From: Herbaspirillum sp. meg3
Lineage (GTDB): Bacteria > Pseudomonadota > Gammaproteobacteria > Burkholderiales > Burkholderiaceae_D
Assembly: GCF_002257565.1 (NCBI RefSeq)
Contig: NZ_CP022736.1
Span: 124,001-188,000, forward strand
DNA length: 64,000 nt
Direction of reading: 5' to 3'
The notes under the pieces were generated by a model, which searched no databases, was not told the DNA's origin, and saw nothing but the letters and a program-made list of their open reading frames with translations. Shown here piece after piece: positions 44,236 to 53,905 of this stretch (its first letter is position 1; the number at the start of each line of letters is the position of its first letter). The position numbers were made by a program, and so were the translations under genes.

Positions 44236-44536
44236 GCCGGTCTCCTATCCGTGTTTCCGGCTCCGTCGCTATCGCTGCAGATGCTGTCGCTGCAGATGAC
44301 GCCCGGTCGCCGTTTATATTCTGCGCTTTGGCGGCGCAGGCATTCGTATTTTTTCTTATTGGACGATTCAGCGTATCACACGGAGGCAAGGCCAAATCGC
44401 AAGATAGTCGCCCTTTGCCGTGCCTGTTAATGCTTTATCAAGATCATCGGCAGCATGGGCCGATAACTTTACACCGCCGTTGACGATGATTTAATGCAAC
44501 AGTGACAACGGCCCGTTATAATCGAACGCTTGGAAA
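44236..44536. promoter_or_regulatory. Divergent control region, chemoreceptor / GGDEF-EAL protein
   Basis: 301 bp without a gene. On the plus strand an exact FliA-type -10 octamer GCCGATAA occurs at 44459-44466, with TCAAG (44438-44442) upstream at a spacing about two bases too long. Nearer the gene a TATAAT lies at 44517-44522, which would start transcription near 44529. An imperfect 15-bp tandem repeat (TCGCTGCAGATG twice) lies at about 44270-44299. No clear promoter was found for the chemoreceptor. Confidence 0.45.
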
Positions 44537-46627
44537 GTGCAACACGGCAATGCGCAGATCAACATCGCCATACCTTTCACCCAAATGACAATAAAACCGG
44601 ACACGGCCGCGCATGCCGTGGAAATAGAAAAACTCACGCAGTCCCTGGTTCGCGAGCGCGATGCACGCATGCAATCCGACGCCCGCCAGGAAACCCGTCT
44701 GCGTCAATTGCAGCTGCTGGAAGCCGTCGCGGTCGCCGCCAATCAGGCCGACTCGGTCGAGGCGATTCTTCAGTTTGCCGTCGATGAAATCTGCCGCTAT
44801 ACCGGGTGGCCACTGGGACATTGCTACCACGTGCGCAAAACCGGCAGCCAGGCTGCCCTGGTGTCGGCCGATATCTGGTTCGGTGTGACACGTCCCGAAT
44901 TCAGCGCTTTCAAGTGCAAGACCAGTGATCCGCAATTTCAGGTTCAAAAGGATTTGCCGGGACGCGCCTTCAAGGAAGCTGCGCCGGTCTGGACCGTCAA
45001 TATCGGCGTTGATCGCGAAGCGCCGCGCGCCGATGTCGCCCGTGCTGCCGGTATCAAGGCCGGTGTCGCTTTCCCTGTGCTGAGTGGCGGCGAAGTCGTT
45101 GCCGTGCTGGAGTTTTTCTCGGATCGCGTGCTCTCGCTGGACGACAATTTGCTGCGGCTGATGAGTCTGATGCGCCAGATCGGCAGCCGTATCGGCCGTG
45201 TGGCTGAGCGCCGTCAGAACGCGTTGAGGCTGGTTCATGACGCCTCGCATGATGCCTTGACCGGCCTGCCCAACCGCACACTCTTTTTGCAGCAGCTCGA
45301 CCTGGCGCTTCAACGCCAGTGGGAAGACGACAACGCCGGTTTTGCCGTACTGTTCATCGACCTTGACCGCTTCAAGATCGTCAACGACAGCCTCGGTCAT
45401 CTGGCCGGCGATCGCATGATCATTCAGGTCGCGGCGCGTCTGAAAAATGCTGTTCGCCCCGATGTCGTCGCAGGCATGACCGGTGCCGAGACTGCCACCG
45501 TCAATGCGAAGTACACGCTGGCGCGCATGGGCGGTGACGAATTTACCGTCCTCCTGCGCGACATCCCCGATGTCGGTGAAGCCGAGCGGATTGCCGAGCG
45601 TATCCAACTCGCGCTGGCGCTACCCTTCCTGATCCGCGATCAGGAGATTTATGCCAGTGCCAGCATTGGTATCGTCTTCAGCGATGTTGGCCATACCTTG
45701 GCCGATGAAGTATTACGTGACGCCGATCTGGCGCTGTACCGCGCCAAGGCTGTCGGCAAGAGCCGCTATGAAGTATTCGACCGCAGCATGCGCAAAGGCG
45801 CGGTCAGCCGTCTGACGATTGAGACGGCGCTGCGGCACGCGCTGAAGAACAACGAGTTTGTGCTGCATTACCAACCGATCATCGAACTGCAGGCCGGCAC
45901 CATCGTCGGCGTCGAAGCACTGGTGCGCTGGCGGCGCGGCGCGGACGAGCTGGTCTATCCGGGCGACTTCATCGATGTCGCCGAAGACACCGGCCTGATT
46001 CTGCATATCGGTATGTGGGTGCTGCGTGAAGCCTGCCGTCAGATGCACGCCTGGCATCAGCAATTTCCGCGCGTCAAGCCGCTGACGATCAGCGTCAACA
46101 TCTCGCCACGCCAGTTCGTACAGCCCAATCTGGTCGATCAGATTCAGCAGATCATCACAGAGACCGGCATCGATCCCAATACGCTGCGCCTAGAGATCAC
46201 CGAGAGCGTTACCATGGGCGACGTCGAACGTACGATCAAGATCCTGTCGCAGCTGCGCGCCCTGGGCGTGCGTTTCAGCGTCGATGACTTTGGAACCGGC
46301 TATTCGTCATTGAGCTATCTGCATCGCTTTCCGTTGGATGTATTGAAGATCGACCGCTCTTTCGTCATGGGCATGAAAGAAGACAGGGAACGCCTGCAAA
46401 TCGTCGAAACCATCATGACGCTGGCGCGCAATCTGGGTATCGAAGTGGTGGCGGAAGGAACGGAAACGGAGATGCAGGTCGACCATCTGCGTAACCTCGG
46501 CTGCGATTTCGGTCAGGGATTTTTCTTCTCGCGCGCACTGGCGGCGGAGACGATTACGGATCTGCTTTACGTCCCGCATCACGTGCTGGAAACCGCCTAC
46601 GTCAATTCACTGCAGGCGTTGCAGTAA
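44537..46627 (+). CDS. GAF-GGDEF-EAL protein (cyclic di-GMP synthesis/hydrolysis)
   Basis: 696 aa from the GTG at 44537; an ATG 16 codons in (44585) is an alternative and neither has a good ribosome site. A coiled-coil start (about 25-60) and GAF sensor domain (about 60-228) precede a diguanylate cyclase domain with intact GGDEF (332-336) but without an RxxD inhibitory site, and with about 20 extra residues (305-325) before the GGDEF hairpin. The EAL domain (about 428-680) is intact: EALVRW (460-465), NISPRQF, EITES, DDFGTGYSSL, KIDRSF, AEGTET. Both activities are thus possible; which dominates cannot be read from sequence. No membrane helix. Confidence 0.93.
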   Translation: MQHGNAQINIAIPFTQMTIKPDTAAHAVEIEKLTQSLVRERDARMQSDARQETRLRQLQLLEAVAVAANQADSVEAILQFAVDEICRYTGWPLGHCYHVRKTGSQAALVSADIWFGVTRPEFSAFKCKTSDPQFQVQKDLPGRAFKEAAPVWTVNIGVDREAPRADVARAAGIKAGVAFPVLSGGEVVAVLEFFSDRVLSLDDNLLRLMSLMRQIGSRIGRVAERRQNALRLVHDASHDALTGLPNRTLFLQQLDLALQRQWEDDNAGFAVLFIDLDRFKIVNDSLGHLAGDRMIIQVAARLKNAVRPDVVAGMTGAETATVNAKYTLARMGGDEFTVLLRDIPDVGEAERIAERIQLALALPFLIRDQEIYASASIGIVFSDVGHTLADEVLRDADLALYRAKAVGKSRYEVFDRSMRKGAVSRLTIETALRHALKNNEFVLHYQPIIELQAGTIVGVEALVRWRRGADELVYPGDFIDVAEDTGLILHIGMWVLREACRQMHAWHQQFPRVKPLTISVNISPRQFVQPNLVDQIQQIITETGIDPNTLRLEITESVTMGDVERTIKILSQLRALGVRFSVDDFGTGYSSLSYLHRFPLDVLKIDRSFVMGMKEDRERLQIVETIMTLARNLGIEVVAEGTETEMQVDHLRNLGCDFGQGFFFSRALAAETITDLLYVPHHVLETAYVNSLQALQ

Positions 46628-47545
46628 TCAGGTCCGGCGTAGCAAGCGCAGCGAACCGGCCGGCAGCAGCACACAAATCGCAGCGCCGAAAATCAGCACG
46701 AAGCCCAGCATGTCCGGCGTGCTCGGCCGTTCACCCAGCAACATCACTGCGCCACTAACACCGACCACAGGCACCAGCAGCGTACCGAGCGCAGCGATGC
46801 CGGCGGGCAGCTTGGCGATGATTTCGAACCACAGGATGTAGCCCGCAGCCATGCCGAAAAAGATGTGATACGCCAGCGCGCAGATCACCGGCAGATGCAA
46901 CGCCCCCGGATGCGGCCAGCCTTCGAAAGACAGCAAGCCGGTCAATGCCACGAGCGCACCGATCAGCAATTGCCACGCTGCAATCGCCAGCGGTTCGGCG
47001 TTGATCCTGGCCCATTTCATGTAGACCGTGCCTGCCGCCCAGGTCAGCGCGGCTGCCAGCGCATAGACAATCCCATGCGGCAAGCCGCCGCCAATCAACG
47101 GAGAAATCAATACCGTCAGACCGCCTGCGCCGAGTGCCAGTCCCATGCCACGCACGCGATCCAGCTTCTCGCCCAGTGCAACGCGTGCGAACAGCGTTGC
47201 CCACAGCGGCATCGAGTAAGTGATGATCGCCACGCGTGAGGTCGCCGCACCGAGCTGTGCAAAAGTCAGCAGGATGTTGAACAGTGCGATATTGAGCAGG
47301 CCGGTCATCACGATGTGCACGCGATCACGCGAGCCGATATGCAGCGCACGTCCGCGCACCAGCGCCAGCACGAACAGCGTGCACGCTGCCGCACCGAGCC
47401 CGATGGTACGCAGCGTCCACGGTGACACGCCGCTCAGGGATACTTTGACGGCAGGCCAGTTCAGCCCCCAGACCACGCCGAGGACAAGCAGCAATAGCTT
47501 GGCTCTGCGGGTGTCCTTGCGGCTCTGGGTGCTTGTTTGTGACAT
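46628..47545 (-). CDS. EamA/DMT superfamily transporter
   Basis: 305 aa with ten hydrophobic helices in two EamA repeats (GVVWGLNWPAVKVSL; ALTWAAGTVYMKW). Members export amino acids or related metabolites, or import small solutes; substrate unknown. It is the last gene of the leftward operon that begins with an ABC importer at 55.1 kb, 23 bp after the M81-family gene, so it probably handles a product or intermediate of the same pathway. It faces the GGDEF-EAL gene with no gap. Confidence 0.87.
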   Translation of the reverse strand: MSQTSTQSRKDTRRAKLLLLVLGVVWGLNWPAVKVSLSGVSPWTLRTIGLGAAACTLFVLALVRGRALHIGSRDRVHIVMTGLLNIALFNILLTFAQLGAATSRVAIITYSMPLWATLFARVALGEKLDRVRGMGLALGAGGLTVLISPLIGGGLPHGIVYALAAALTWAAGTVYMKWARINAEPLAIAAWQLLIGALVALTGLLSFEGWPHPGALHLPVICALAYHIFFGMAAGYILWFEIIAKLPAGIAALGTLLVPVVGVSGAVMLLGERPSTPDMLGFVLIFGAAICVLLPAGSLRLLRRT

Positions 47546-47568
47546 TCTCCGCTCGGTTGGTCTGACCG

Positions 47569-49068
47569 TCAGACCGGCGCTGGTGTCGATGCGTCGAGCG
47601 GATACACCGGACGGCGTACTTTGCGAATCGGGAACAGATCAAAGTTGGAACTGGTCGGCCCGCCGCTGTCGGAATCGCATTCTTCCAGCCCCTTGCTGAT
47701 CGGCACGAACACGGGACGGCAATACATGCGCGACTTCAGGATCACGTAATCCATCGTTGCCGGATCCAGGCCGAGGCTGGTAAACACGCCCAGGTCATAC
47801 GGTTCGACGGGTTCTTCGGTGATGACGATTTTTGCTGCGCCGGTATCGAATAGGACGCTGTTGCCCATGTTGATGGTCGAGCCGGTATAAATCGGGCCCG
47901 ACACGCGAAACACGCCATCGGTGATCGCCAGCACTTTGCCCGTCAGTTGCAGCGGCGTCTTGGTGATGCCCTGTTGCGTCAGCGCTACCTTGTTGCCGAC
48001 CGCCAGCGTGACCGTACCGCCCACACCCGCTTTCAACAATTGTTCGACTGCTTCCGGATCGCTGATCGGGCCGGCGGCGATGCCGCTCATGCCCTCGGCC
48101 AACGCCGCTTCCAGCACGTCCATCGTGTTGCAGGTGCCGCCGGACATGACGTTGTCGCTGTGATCCAGCAACAGCACCGGGCCTTTACCCGAACCTGCCG
48201 CCATGTCGCGCGCATGTGCCAGCGACTGGCGCAACGGTTGACTATCGTAGACGAAATCATCACGCTCAGCCCAGATCTGTTTCGCGATCGTATCGGCGAC
48301 GGTCTGCGCGAGGGCTGCATCGTTGTCGGTCACCACCACCACCGACATGCCCGCATCGCGGAAGTCGGATAAAGGAAATCCCGCCAGTACCGACACCGCC
48401 AGCACGCCGGTTTGTTTTTCGGCGAGTTTGGCTTGTTCCACTGCGCGCTGCATAGCCGATGCCGAGGTATTGCTGGTCAGCGTCGCCGACAGCAGCGGCA
48501 CTTGTCGCCAGCCGGTGACCGGACGCGATTTTTCCTGCAGCAACTCCACCAGCAGGCGGCCGGCATGCTCGCCCGTTTCATACATGTCGATATGCGGATA
48601 AGTCTTGAAGCTGACGATGACGTCGGCATTGTCGACCATCTTTTGCGTGACGTTGCCATGCAGGTCGAGCGCCACGCACATCGGCACATGCGGCGCGATC
48701 TTGCGGATGCGTTCGAGCAGCGTACCTTCGCCGTCGTCCGCGTTCTCCGCCACCATGGCGCCGTGCAGATCCAGCATGATGGCGTCGCAGCCGCCTTCGA
48801 TCGCGCGCACGATGGCATCGGTCATCAGCGTATAAGCATCGGCGGCCACGGTTGCGCTTGGATTGGCCGTAGCGGCCAGCGGCGTGACGATGGACGCCGA
48901 CATGCCGTCAGCGATATCGAGGAAAGCGCCCATCGCAGTGCGCGCGCCTTTCTGATCCTGATAAGCGGCGCTGTCCCATTGCGGCGCGAAGGCTTCCAGC
49001 GGCGTCGGGATAGGCGAGAAGGTATTGGTCTCGTGGTTCAGACGGGCGATGACAATTTTCAACGGCAT
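47569..49068 (-). CDS. M81 family (MlrC-like) metallopeptidase
   Basis: 499 aa from MPLKIVIARLNHETNTFSP, with AGGAA upstream. An N-terminal DUF1485 domain (putative metal ligands in RLNHETN, MLDLHGAMV, VALDLHGNV) and a C-terminal MlrC domain (LLLDHSDNVMSGGTCNTMDVLEAAL). The namesake MlrC of microcystin-degrading sphingomonads hydrolyses small linear peptides; most relatives sit in operons with ABC importers and their substrates are unknown. The gene lies between an M20-type amidohydrolase (36 bp upstream) and an EamA transporter. Confidence 0.85.
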   Translation of the reverse strand: MPLKIVIARLNHETNTFSPIPTPLEAFAPQWDSAAYQDQKGARTAMGAFLDIADGMSASIVTPLAATANPSATVAADAYTLMTDAIVRAIEGGCDAIMLDLHGAMVAENADDGEGTLLERIRKIAPHVPMCVALDLHGNVTQKMVDNADVIVSFKTYPHIDMYETGEHAGRLLVELLQEKSRPVTGWRQVPLLSATLTSNTSASAMQRAVEQAKLAEKQTGVLAVSVLAGFPLSDFRDAGMSVVVVTDNDAALAQTVADTIAKQIWAERDDFVYDSQPLRQSLAHARDMAAGSGKGPVLLLDHSDNVMSGGTCNTMDVLEAALAEGMSGIAAGPISDPEAVEQLLKAGVGGTVTLAVGNKVALTQQGITKTPLQLTGKVLAITDGVFRVSGPIYTGSTINMGNSVLFDTGAAKIVITEEPVEPYDLGVFTSLGLDPATMDYVILKSRMYCRPVFVPISKGLEECDSDSGGPTSSNFDLFPIRKVRRPVYPLDASTPAPV

Positions 49069-49104
49069 GACTATTCCTGGCGTGTTCTTCAGTATCTTCT
49101 TCAA

Positions 49105-50361
49105 TCAGGCGACGACTTTTGCGCTGGCCAGCATGGCGTGCAGCAGAACGTTCGCGCCGGCTTCCAGATGTTCCGGTTTGGCATCTTCGATTTCGTTATG
49201 GCTGACACCGTCCTTGCACGGCACGAAAATCATTCCGGCCGGTGCCAGGCGCGCTGCGTAAATCGCATCGTGACCGGCGCCCGAGACCACATCCATGGTC
49301 GCGTAACCGAGCATTGCCGACGCATTGCGCACTTCACCGACGCAGTCAGGATGGAAAGGGCAGGGCGGGAAATAAGACACGCGCTCCAGTTCGATCTTCA
49401 GGCCGGTCTTCTGGCGGGTTTGTTCCAGATAGGCCAGCAAGTCTTCATGCATCTGATTGAGCGTCTCATCGCTGACGTTGCGCAGGTCGATGGAGAATTT
49501 CACTTGTCCCGGAATCACGTTGCGGCTGTTCGGCATCACCTGCACCTGACCGACTGTGCCGCGGCCGTATGGCGGATAGCGATTCGCAATGGCCACGACT
49601 TCCTGCATGATGTAAGTGGAGACTTGCAGCGCGTCCTTGCGGATTTCCATCGGCGTCGGACCGGCATGCGACTCAAAACCGGTGACTGTGCAGTCGTACC
49701 ACGACAAACCGAGTACCGCCGGCACTACGCCGATGACGGTGTCGGCATTTTCCAATACCGGGCCTTGCTCGATGTGTGCTTCGTAATATGCGCCGATAGG
49801 ATGATCGCCGCACTTCTGTTCGCCGATGTAGCCGATGCGTGTCAATTCGTCTTTTACGTTCTTGCCGTCGACGTCGGTCGCGCTATAGGCATGCTCCAGC
49901 GTGAACGCGCCGCAGAACACGCCCGAACCCATCATCACCGGCACGAAGCGCGAACCTTCTTCATTGGTCCACACCGCGACTTCGATCGGCGCTTCGGTCT
50001 GGATGTTGTGCTGGTTCAGCGTGCGGATGACTTCCATGCCGGCCAGCACACCGTAGTTGCCATCGAATTTACCGCCGGTTGGTTGGGTGTCGATGTGCGA
50101 TCCGGTGACCACCGGCGGCAACGCATTGTTGCGACCGGCGCGGCGCATGAAGATGTTGCCGATCTGGTCGACGACGACGGTCATGCCTTCCTGTTTCGCC
50201 CAGCTGCTGACGAGATCGCGGCCTTGCTTGTCGAGATCGGTCAGCGCCAGACGGCAGACGCCGCCCTTCGGCGTCGCGCCGATCGCGCCGAGATCCATCA
50301 GCGAGTTCCACAGGCGTTTGCCGTCGATACGTAAATTGGTGATGCTGGTTTTCATGTCCAT
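49105..50361 (-). CDS. M20 family Zn-dependent amidohydrolase (N-carbamoyl-amino acid hydrolase type)
   Basis: 418 aa from MDMKTSITNL, chosen for GGAG 6 nt upstream. Two-domain M20 fold with the bimetal site residues HIDT (GSHIDTQPTGGKFDGNYGVLAG), EEGSRF and HIEQGP, and the closing SHNEIEDA. This is the beta-ureidopropionase / L-carbamoylase / allantoate amidohydrolase branch, which cuts N-carbamoyl or amidino groups from amino acids. The exact substrate is unknown; the operon supplies an importer and a second hydrolase. 69 bp after the ATPase gene upstream. Confidence 0.87.
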   Translation of the reverse strand: MDMKTSITNLRIDGKRLWNSLMDLGAIGATPKGGVCRLALTDLDKQGRDLVSSWAKQEGMTVVVDQIGNIFMRRAGRNNALPPVVTGSHIDTQPTGGKFDGNYGVLAGMEVIRTLNQHNIQTEAPIEVAVWTNEEGSRFVPVMMGSGVFCGAFTLEHAYSATDVDGKNVKDELTRIGYIGEQKCGDHPIGAYYEAHIEQGPVLENADTVIGVVPAVLGLSWYDCTVTGFESHAGPTPMEIRKDALQVSTYIMQEVVAIANRYPPYGRGTVGQVQVMPNSRNVIPGQVKFSIDLRNVSDETLNQMHEDLLAYLEQTRQKTGLKIELERVSYFPPCPFHPDCVGEVRNASAMLGYATMDVVSGAGHDAIYAARLAPAGMIFVPCKDGVSHNEIEDAKPEHLEAGANVLLHAMLASAKVVA

Positions 50362-50430
50362 GAATGACTCCGTCAAATTCGTTTGTGTGCGTTATCCGCG
50401 ATTGGTCTGTCGCCGGAATAGGTAGCAAGA

Positions 50431-51131
<701 letters not shown>

Positions 51132-51135
<4 letters not shown>

Positions 51136-51926
51136 GATGCTTCTCCTGCTTCTTTCTCCGCTTTCTTGCCACCGGTAATCATGCTGCCGAGATAAGCGCG
51201 GCGTACGCGTTCATCGTTGCGGATGTCGTTGGGTTTGCCCTGCGCCAGAATCTGCCCTTGCTGCATCACGGTGATGCTGTCGGAGATATCCATCACGATG
51301 TCCATGTTGTGCTCGATCAGCACCACGGTGTAGTTGTCGCGCAGGCTGTGGATCAGTTTCTTCATGTCGGCGATGTCGTCGATGCCCATGCCTGAAGTCG
51401 GCTCATCGAGGAAGATCACTTTCGGTTGACCCGCCATCGCCATGCCGACTTCCAGACGGCGTTGCTGGCCGTGCGAGAGTTCGGAAGAGAGACGATCCGC
51501 GACGCTTTGCAGATTCAGACGCGCCACCAGCTGCTCGGCGATATCGCAGGCCTGGCGCAGTAGTTCTGGCCGTTTCCATGGATTGAGCGCTTGCGCCGGA
51601 CGCGTGCCTTGTGCGGCCAGTCGCAGGTTTTCACGCACGCTCAGGTTGGGAAACAGGCTGGTTACCTGGAACGAACGCGCAAGACCCTTGCGCACGCGCT
51701 TGTAACCGGGCAGGTGCGAGACTTCTTCACCTTCGACCAAAATGCTGCCCTCGGTGATCGGCGTGGTGCCGGTCAGCGTGTGGAACAGCGTGGTCTTGCC
51801 GGCGCCATTAGGGCCGATGACGGAATGTACTGTGCCCGGCAGAATATCCAGCGTGATGTTGTTGACGGCGGTGAACTTGCCGTAGCGCTTGGTCACATTC
51901 ACCGCCTTGAGGATAGGCGTACTCAT
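51132..51926 (-). CDS. livG: LIV-type ABC transporter ATP-binding protein (LivG)
   Basis: 264 aa from MSTPILKAVNVTKRYG; its ATG overlaps the livM stop by one base (TGATG). Walker A GPNGAGKTT, signature LSHGQQRRLEVGMAMAG, Walker B VIFLDEPTSGMG and switch His in LIEHNMD, the LivG pattern. It pairs with LivF to drive the importer. Confidence 0.94.
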
Positions 51927-52930
51927 CAATGGGTCTCCTTGGCGATGTCGGTACCCGGGGTCATCTTGGAACCTGCTTTTTCTTTTCCTTGCAGGCGTTG
52001 CAGCAGCGATTGCGCAAGACCGTACAAGCCCTTGTGCATGTACAGGCTCACACCGATCAGCAGGAAGCCGAGCAGCATCAGCCAGCGCGGCCACAATGTC
52101 GACAGCCAGTTGCCGACCAGGACGTAAAAGGACGCGCCCAGCACCGAGGCAAACAGGTTGCCGGTACCGCCGATCACGGTCATGATCAGGATCGATTCGC
52201 TGGTGTGGTATTCAATATTCGACAACGGTGCGACGCCTGTCATCATCGCGTGCAAGCCGCCCGCAAGTCCGGTTACCGCGCCCGAGATGACGAAAGCCGC
52301 CAGCTTCAGCAAGGTCACGTCGTAGCCCACTGCGGAAGCACGCGCTTCGTTGTCGCGTACCGCCAGCAAGGTGCGGCCCAGCACCGAATCCACCACGCGT
52401 TGCAACAGCCAGAACACCACCACGAACAGGATTGCCACAAAGCTGTAGTACTGCCACGACGAGGTGGTCGGCAACAGCGTATGACCGAACACCGACAGGT
52501 TGGGGCGCGGAATGTCGAGCAAGCCGTTATCACCGCCGGTGACGTCCTTCATCGTGTAGGCGAGGAAGTAGAACATCTGCGCAAACGCCAGTGTCAGCAT
52601 GACGAAGTAAGTGCCCTTCTGGCGAATCGAAAACCATCCGACCAGCAGCGCAATCAGCCCGCCGATGACGGCGGCGATCAGCAGGGAAATCAGCAACGGC
52701 GCTTTCAGATGCAGCAAAGCCAGGCCGGTGGCATAACTGCCGATGCCGAAGAAAATCCCCTGGCCGAACGACATCAGACCGGTATAGCCGAGCAGCAGAT
52801 TGCAGCCGAGTGCGGCCAGCGCATAGATCAATACTTCGGTTGCCAGCGTGCCCGAACCGACGCACAGCGGCAGCAGCAAGACCACGGCAATAGCCAGCAG
52901 CGTAAAGCGGAAATGAGCGATATGTTTCAT
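51926..52930 (-). CDS. livM: LIV-type ABC transporter permease (LivM)
   Basis: 334 aa from MKHIAHFRFTLL with GAGGAG 6 nt upstream. About ten membrane helices, with the LivM segments LLLGYTGLMSFGQGIFFGIGSY and AVRDNEARASAVGYDVTLLKL, ISGAVTGLAGGL. Pairs with LivH 10 bp upstream. Confidence 0.93.
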   Translation of the reverse strand: MKHIAHFRFTLLAIAVVLLLPLCVGSGTLATEVLIYALAALGCNLLLGYTGLMSFGQGIFFGIGSYATGLALLHLKAPLLISLLIAAVIGGLIALLVGWFSIRQKGTYFVMLTLAFAQMFYFLAYTMKDVTGGDNGLLDIPRPNLSVFGHTLLPTTSSWQYYSFVAILFVVVFWLLQRVVDSVLGRTLLAVRDNEARASAVGYDVTLLKLAAFVISGAVTGLAGGLHAMMTGVAPLSNIEYHTSESILIMTVIGGTGNLFASVLGASFYVLVGNWLSTLWPRWLMLLGFLLIGVSLYMHKGLYGLAQSLLQRLQGKEKAGSKMTPGTDIAKETH

Positions 52931-52940
52931 GGCAATCTCC

Positions 52941-53801
52941 TCAGCTGGCGCGGCCGAGCAGGCCGTTGGGGCGCAGCAGCATGACGGCTGCCATCGCCAC
53001 ATAAATCATCAGATGCGCGCCTTCCGACCACACCGTACTCATCACGCTTTGCACGATGCCGACCAGGATGCCACCCACCAATGCGCCGGAAAAACTGCCC
53101 AGACCACCGATCACCACGACCACGAATGCGATGCCCAATGCCTCCACGCCCATGAACGGTTCGACGCCGCGAATCGGCGCCGCCAGTGCACCCGCCAGAC
53201 CCGCAGTGAACGCGCCGAGCGCAAACACCAGGCTGAAAATACGGTCGATATTCAAGCCCAGCAGCGACACCATTTCTGTTGATTCGCTACCGGCGCGCAC
53301 GATGGAACCGAGGCGCGTGCCTTCAAGAATCCACCACAGCAGCAGCGCCATCACCGCGGTGAAAGCGATCACGAAAAGACGGTATTTGGGGTACACAAAA
53401 CCACCGGCCATGACCACGCCTTGAAGCAGATCCGGCGGCGAAATATTGTTGCCCAGCGGGCCCCAGTAAGAGATCACAGCCTCTTGCAATACCAGCGCAA
53501 GACCGACGGTGAACAGAATATGGAAATGATGCGGCAGCGCATAAATGTGGCGCAATACAAAGCGCTCAACCAGAAATGCGAACACGCCGACCACAATCGG
53601 AGCGATCAGCAATGACCACCAGAAATTGACGCCCATTTCACCGAGCTGGAAGCAGAAATACGCACCCAGCAGGAAAAATGCGCCATGCGAAAAATTAACG
53701 AAACGCAGCAGGCCGAACACGATGGACAAGCCCACCGCCAGCAGGAAATACAGCATGCCGATGCCGACGCCGTTGGCAATTTGCAGCAGATAGATATTCA
53801 T
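52941..53801 (-). CDS. livH: LIV-type ABC transporter permease (LivH)
   Basis: 286 aa, about eight membrane helices; conserved GIVFGLLRFVNFSHGAFFLLGAYF-like start (SIVFGLLRFVNFSHG) and GVEPFMGVEALGIAFVVVVIGGLGSF. The start has GAGG 5 nt upstream and follows the binding-protein gene by 104 bp. Confidence 0.93.
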   Translation of the reverse strand: MNIYLLQIANGVGIGMLYFLLAVGLSIVFGLLRFVNFSHGAFFLLGAYFCFQLGEMGVNFWWSLLIAPIVVGVFAFLVERFVLRHIYALPHHFHILFTVGLALVLQEAVISYWGPLGNNISPPDLLQGVVMAGGFVYPKYRLFVIAFTAVMALLLWWILEGTRLGSIVRAGSESTEMVSLLGLNIDRIFSLVFALGAFTAGLAGALAAPIRGVEPFMGVEALGIAFVVVVIGGLGSFSGALVGGILVGIVQSVMSTVWSEGAHLMIYVAMAAVMLLRPNGLLGRAS

Positions 53802-53905
53802 GAAACCTCGAAACGCTTGTGCAAGCAGCTTGCAGTAATGGGCAGAGTTGGCGCGGTACAGAATGTCTGTACCGCGCCGTGCAGAAACAAACTACGCCAA
53901 CAGGT

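Noticed and set aside
48412..50334. 640-codon open frame on the plus strand
   Set aside because: It runs exactly opposite the M81 and M20 hydrolase genes, has His/Arg/Asp-rich composition without family motifs, and is the usual antisense shadow of GC-rich genes.
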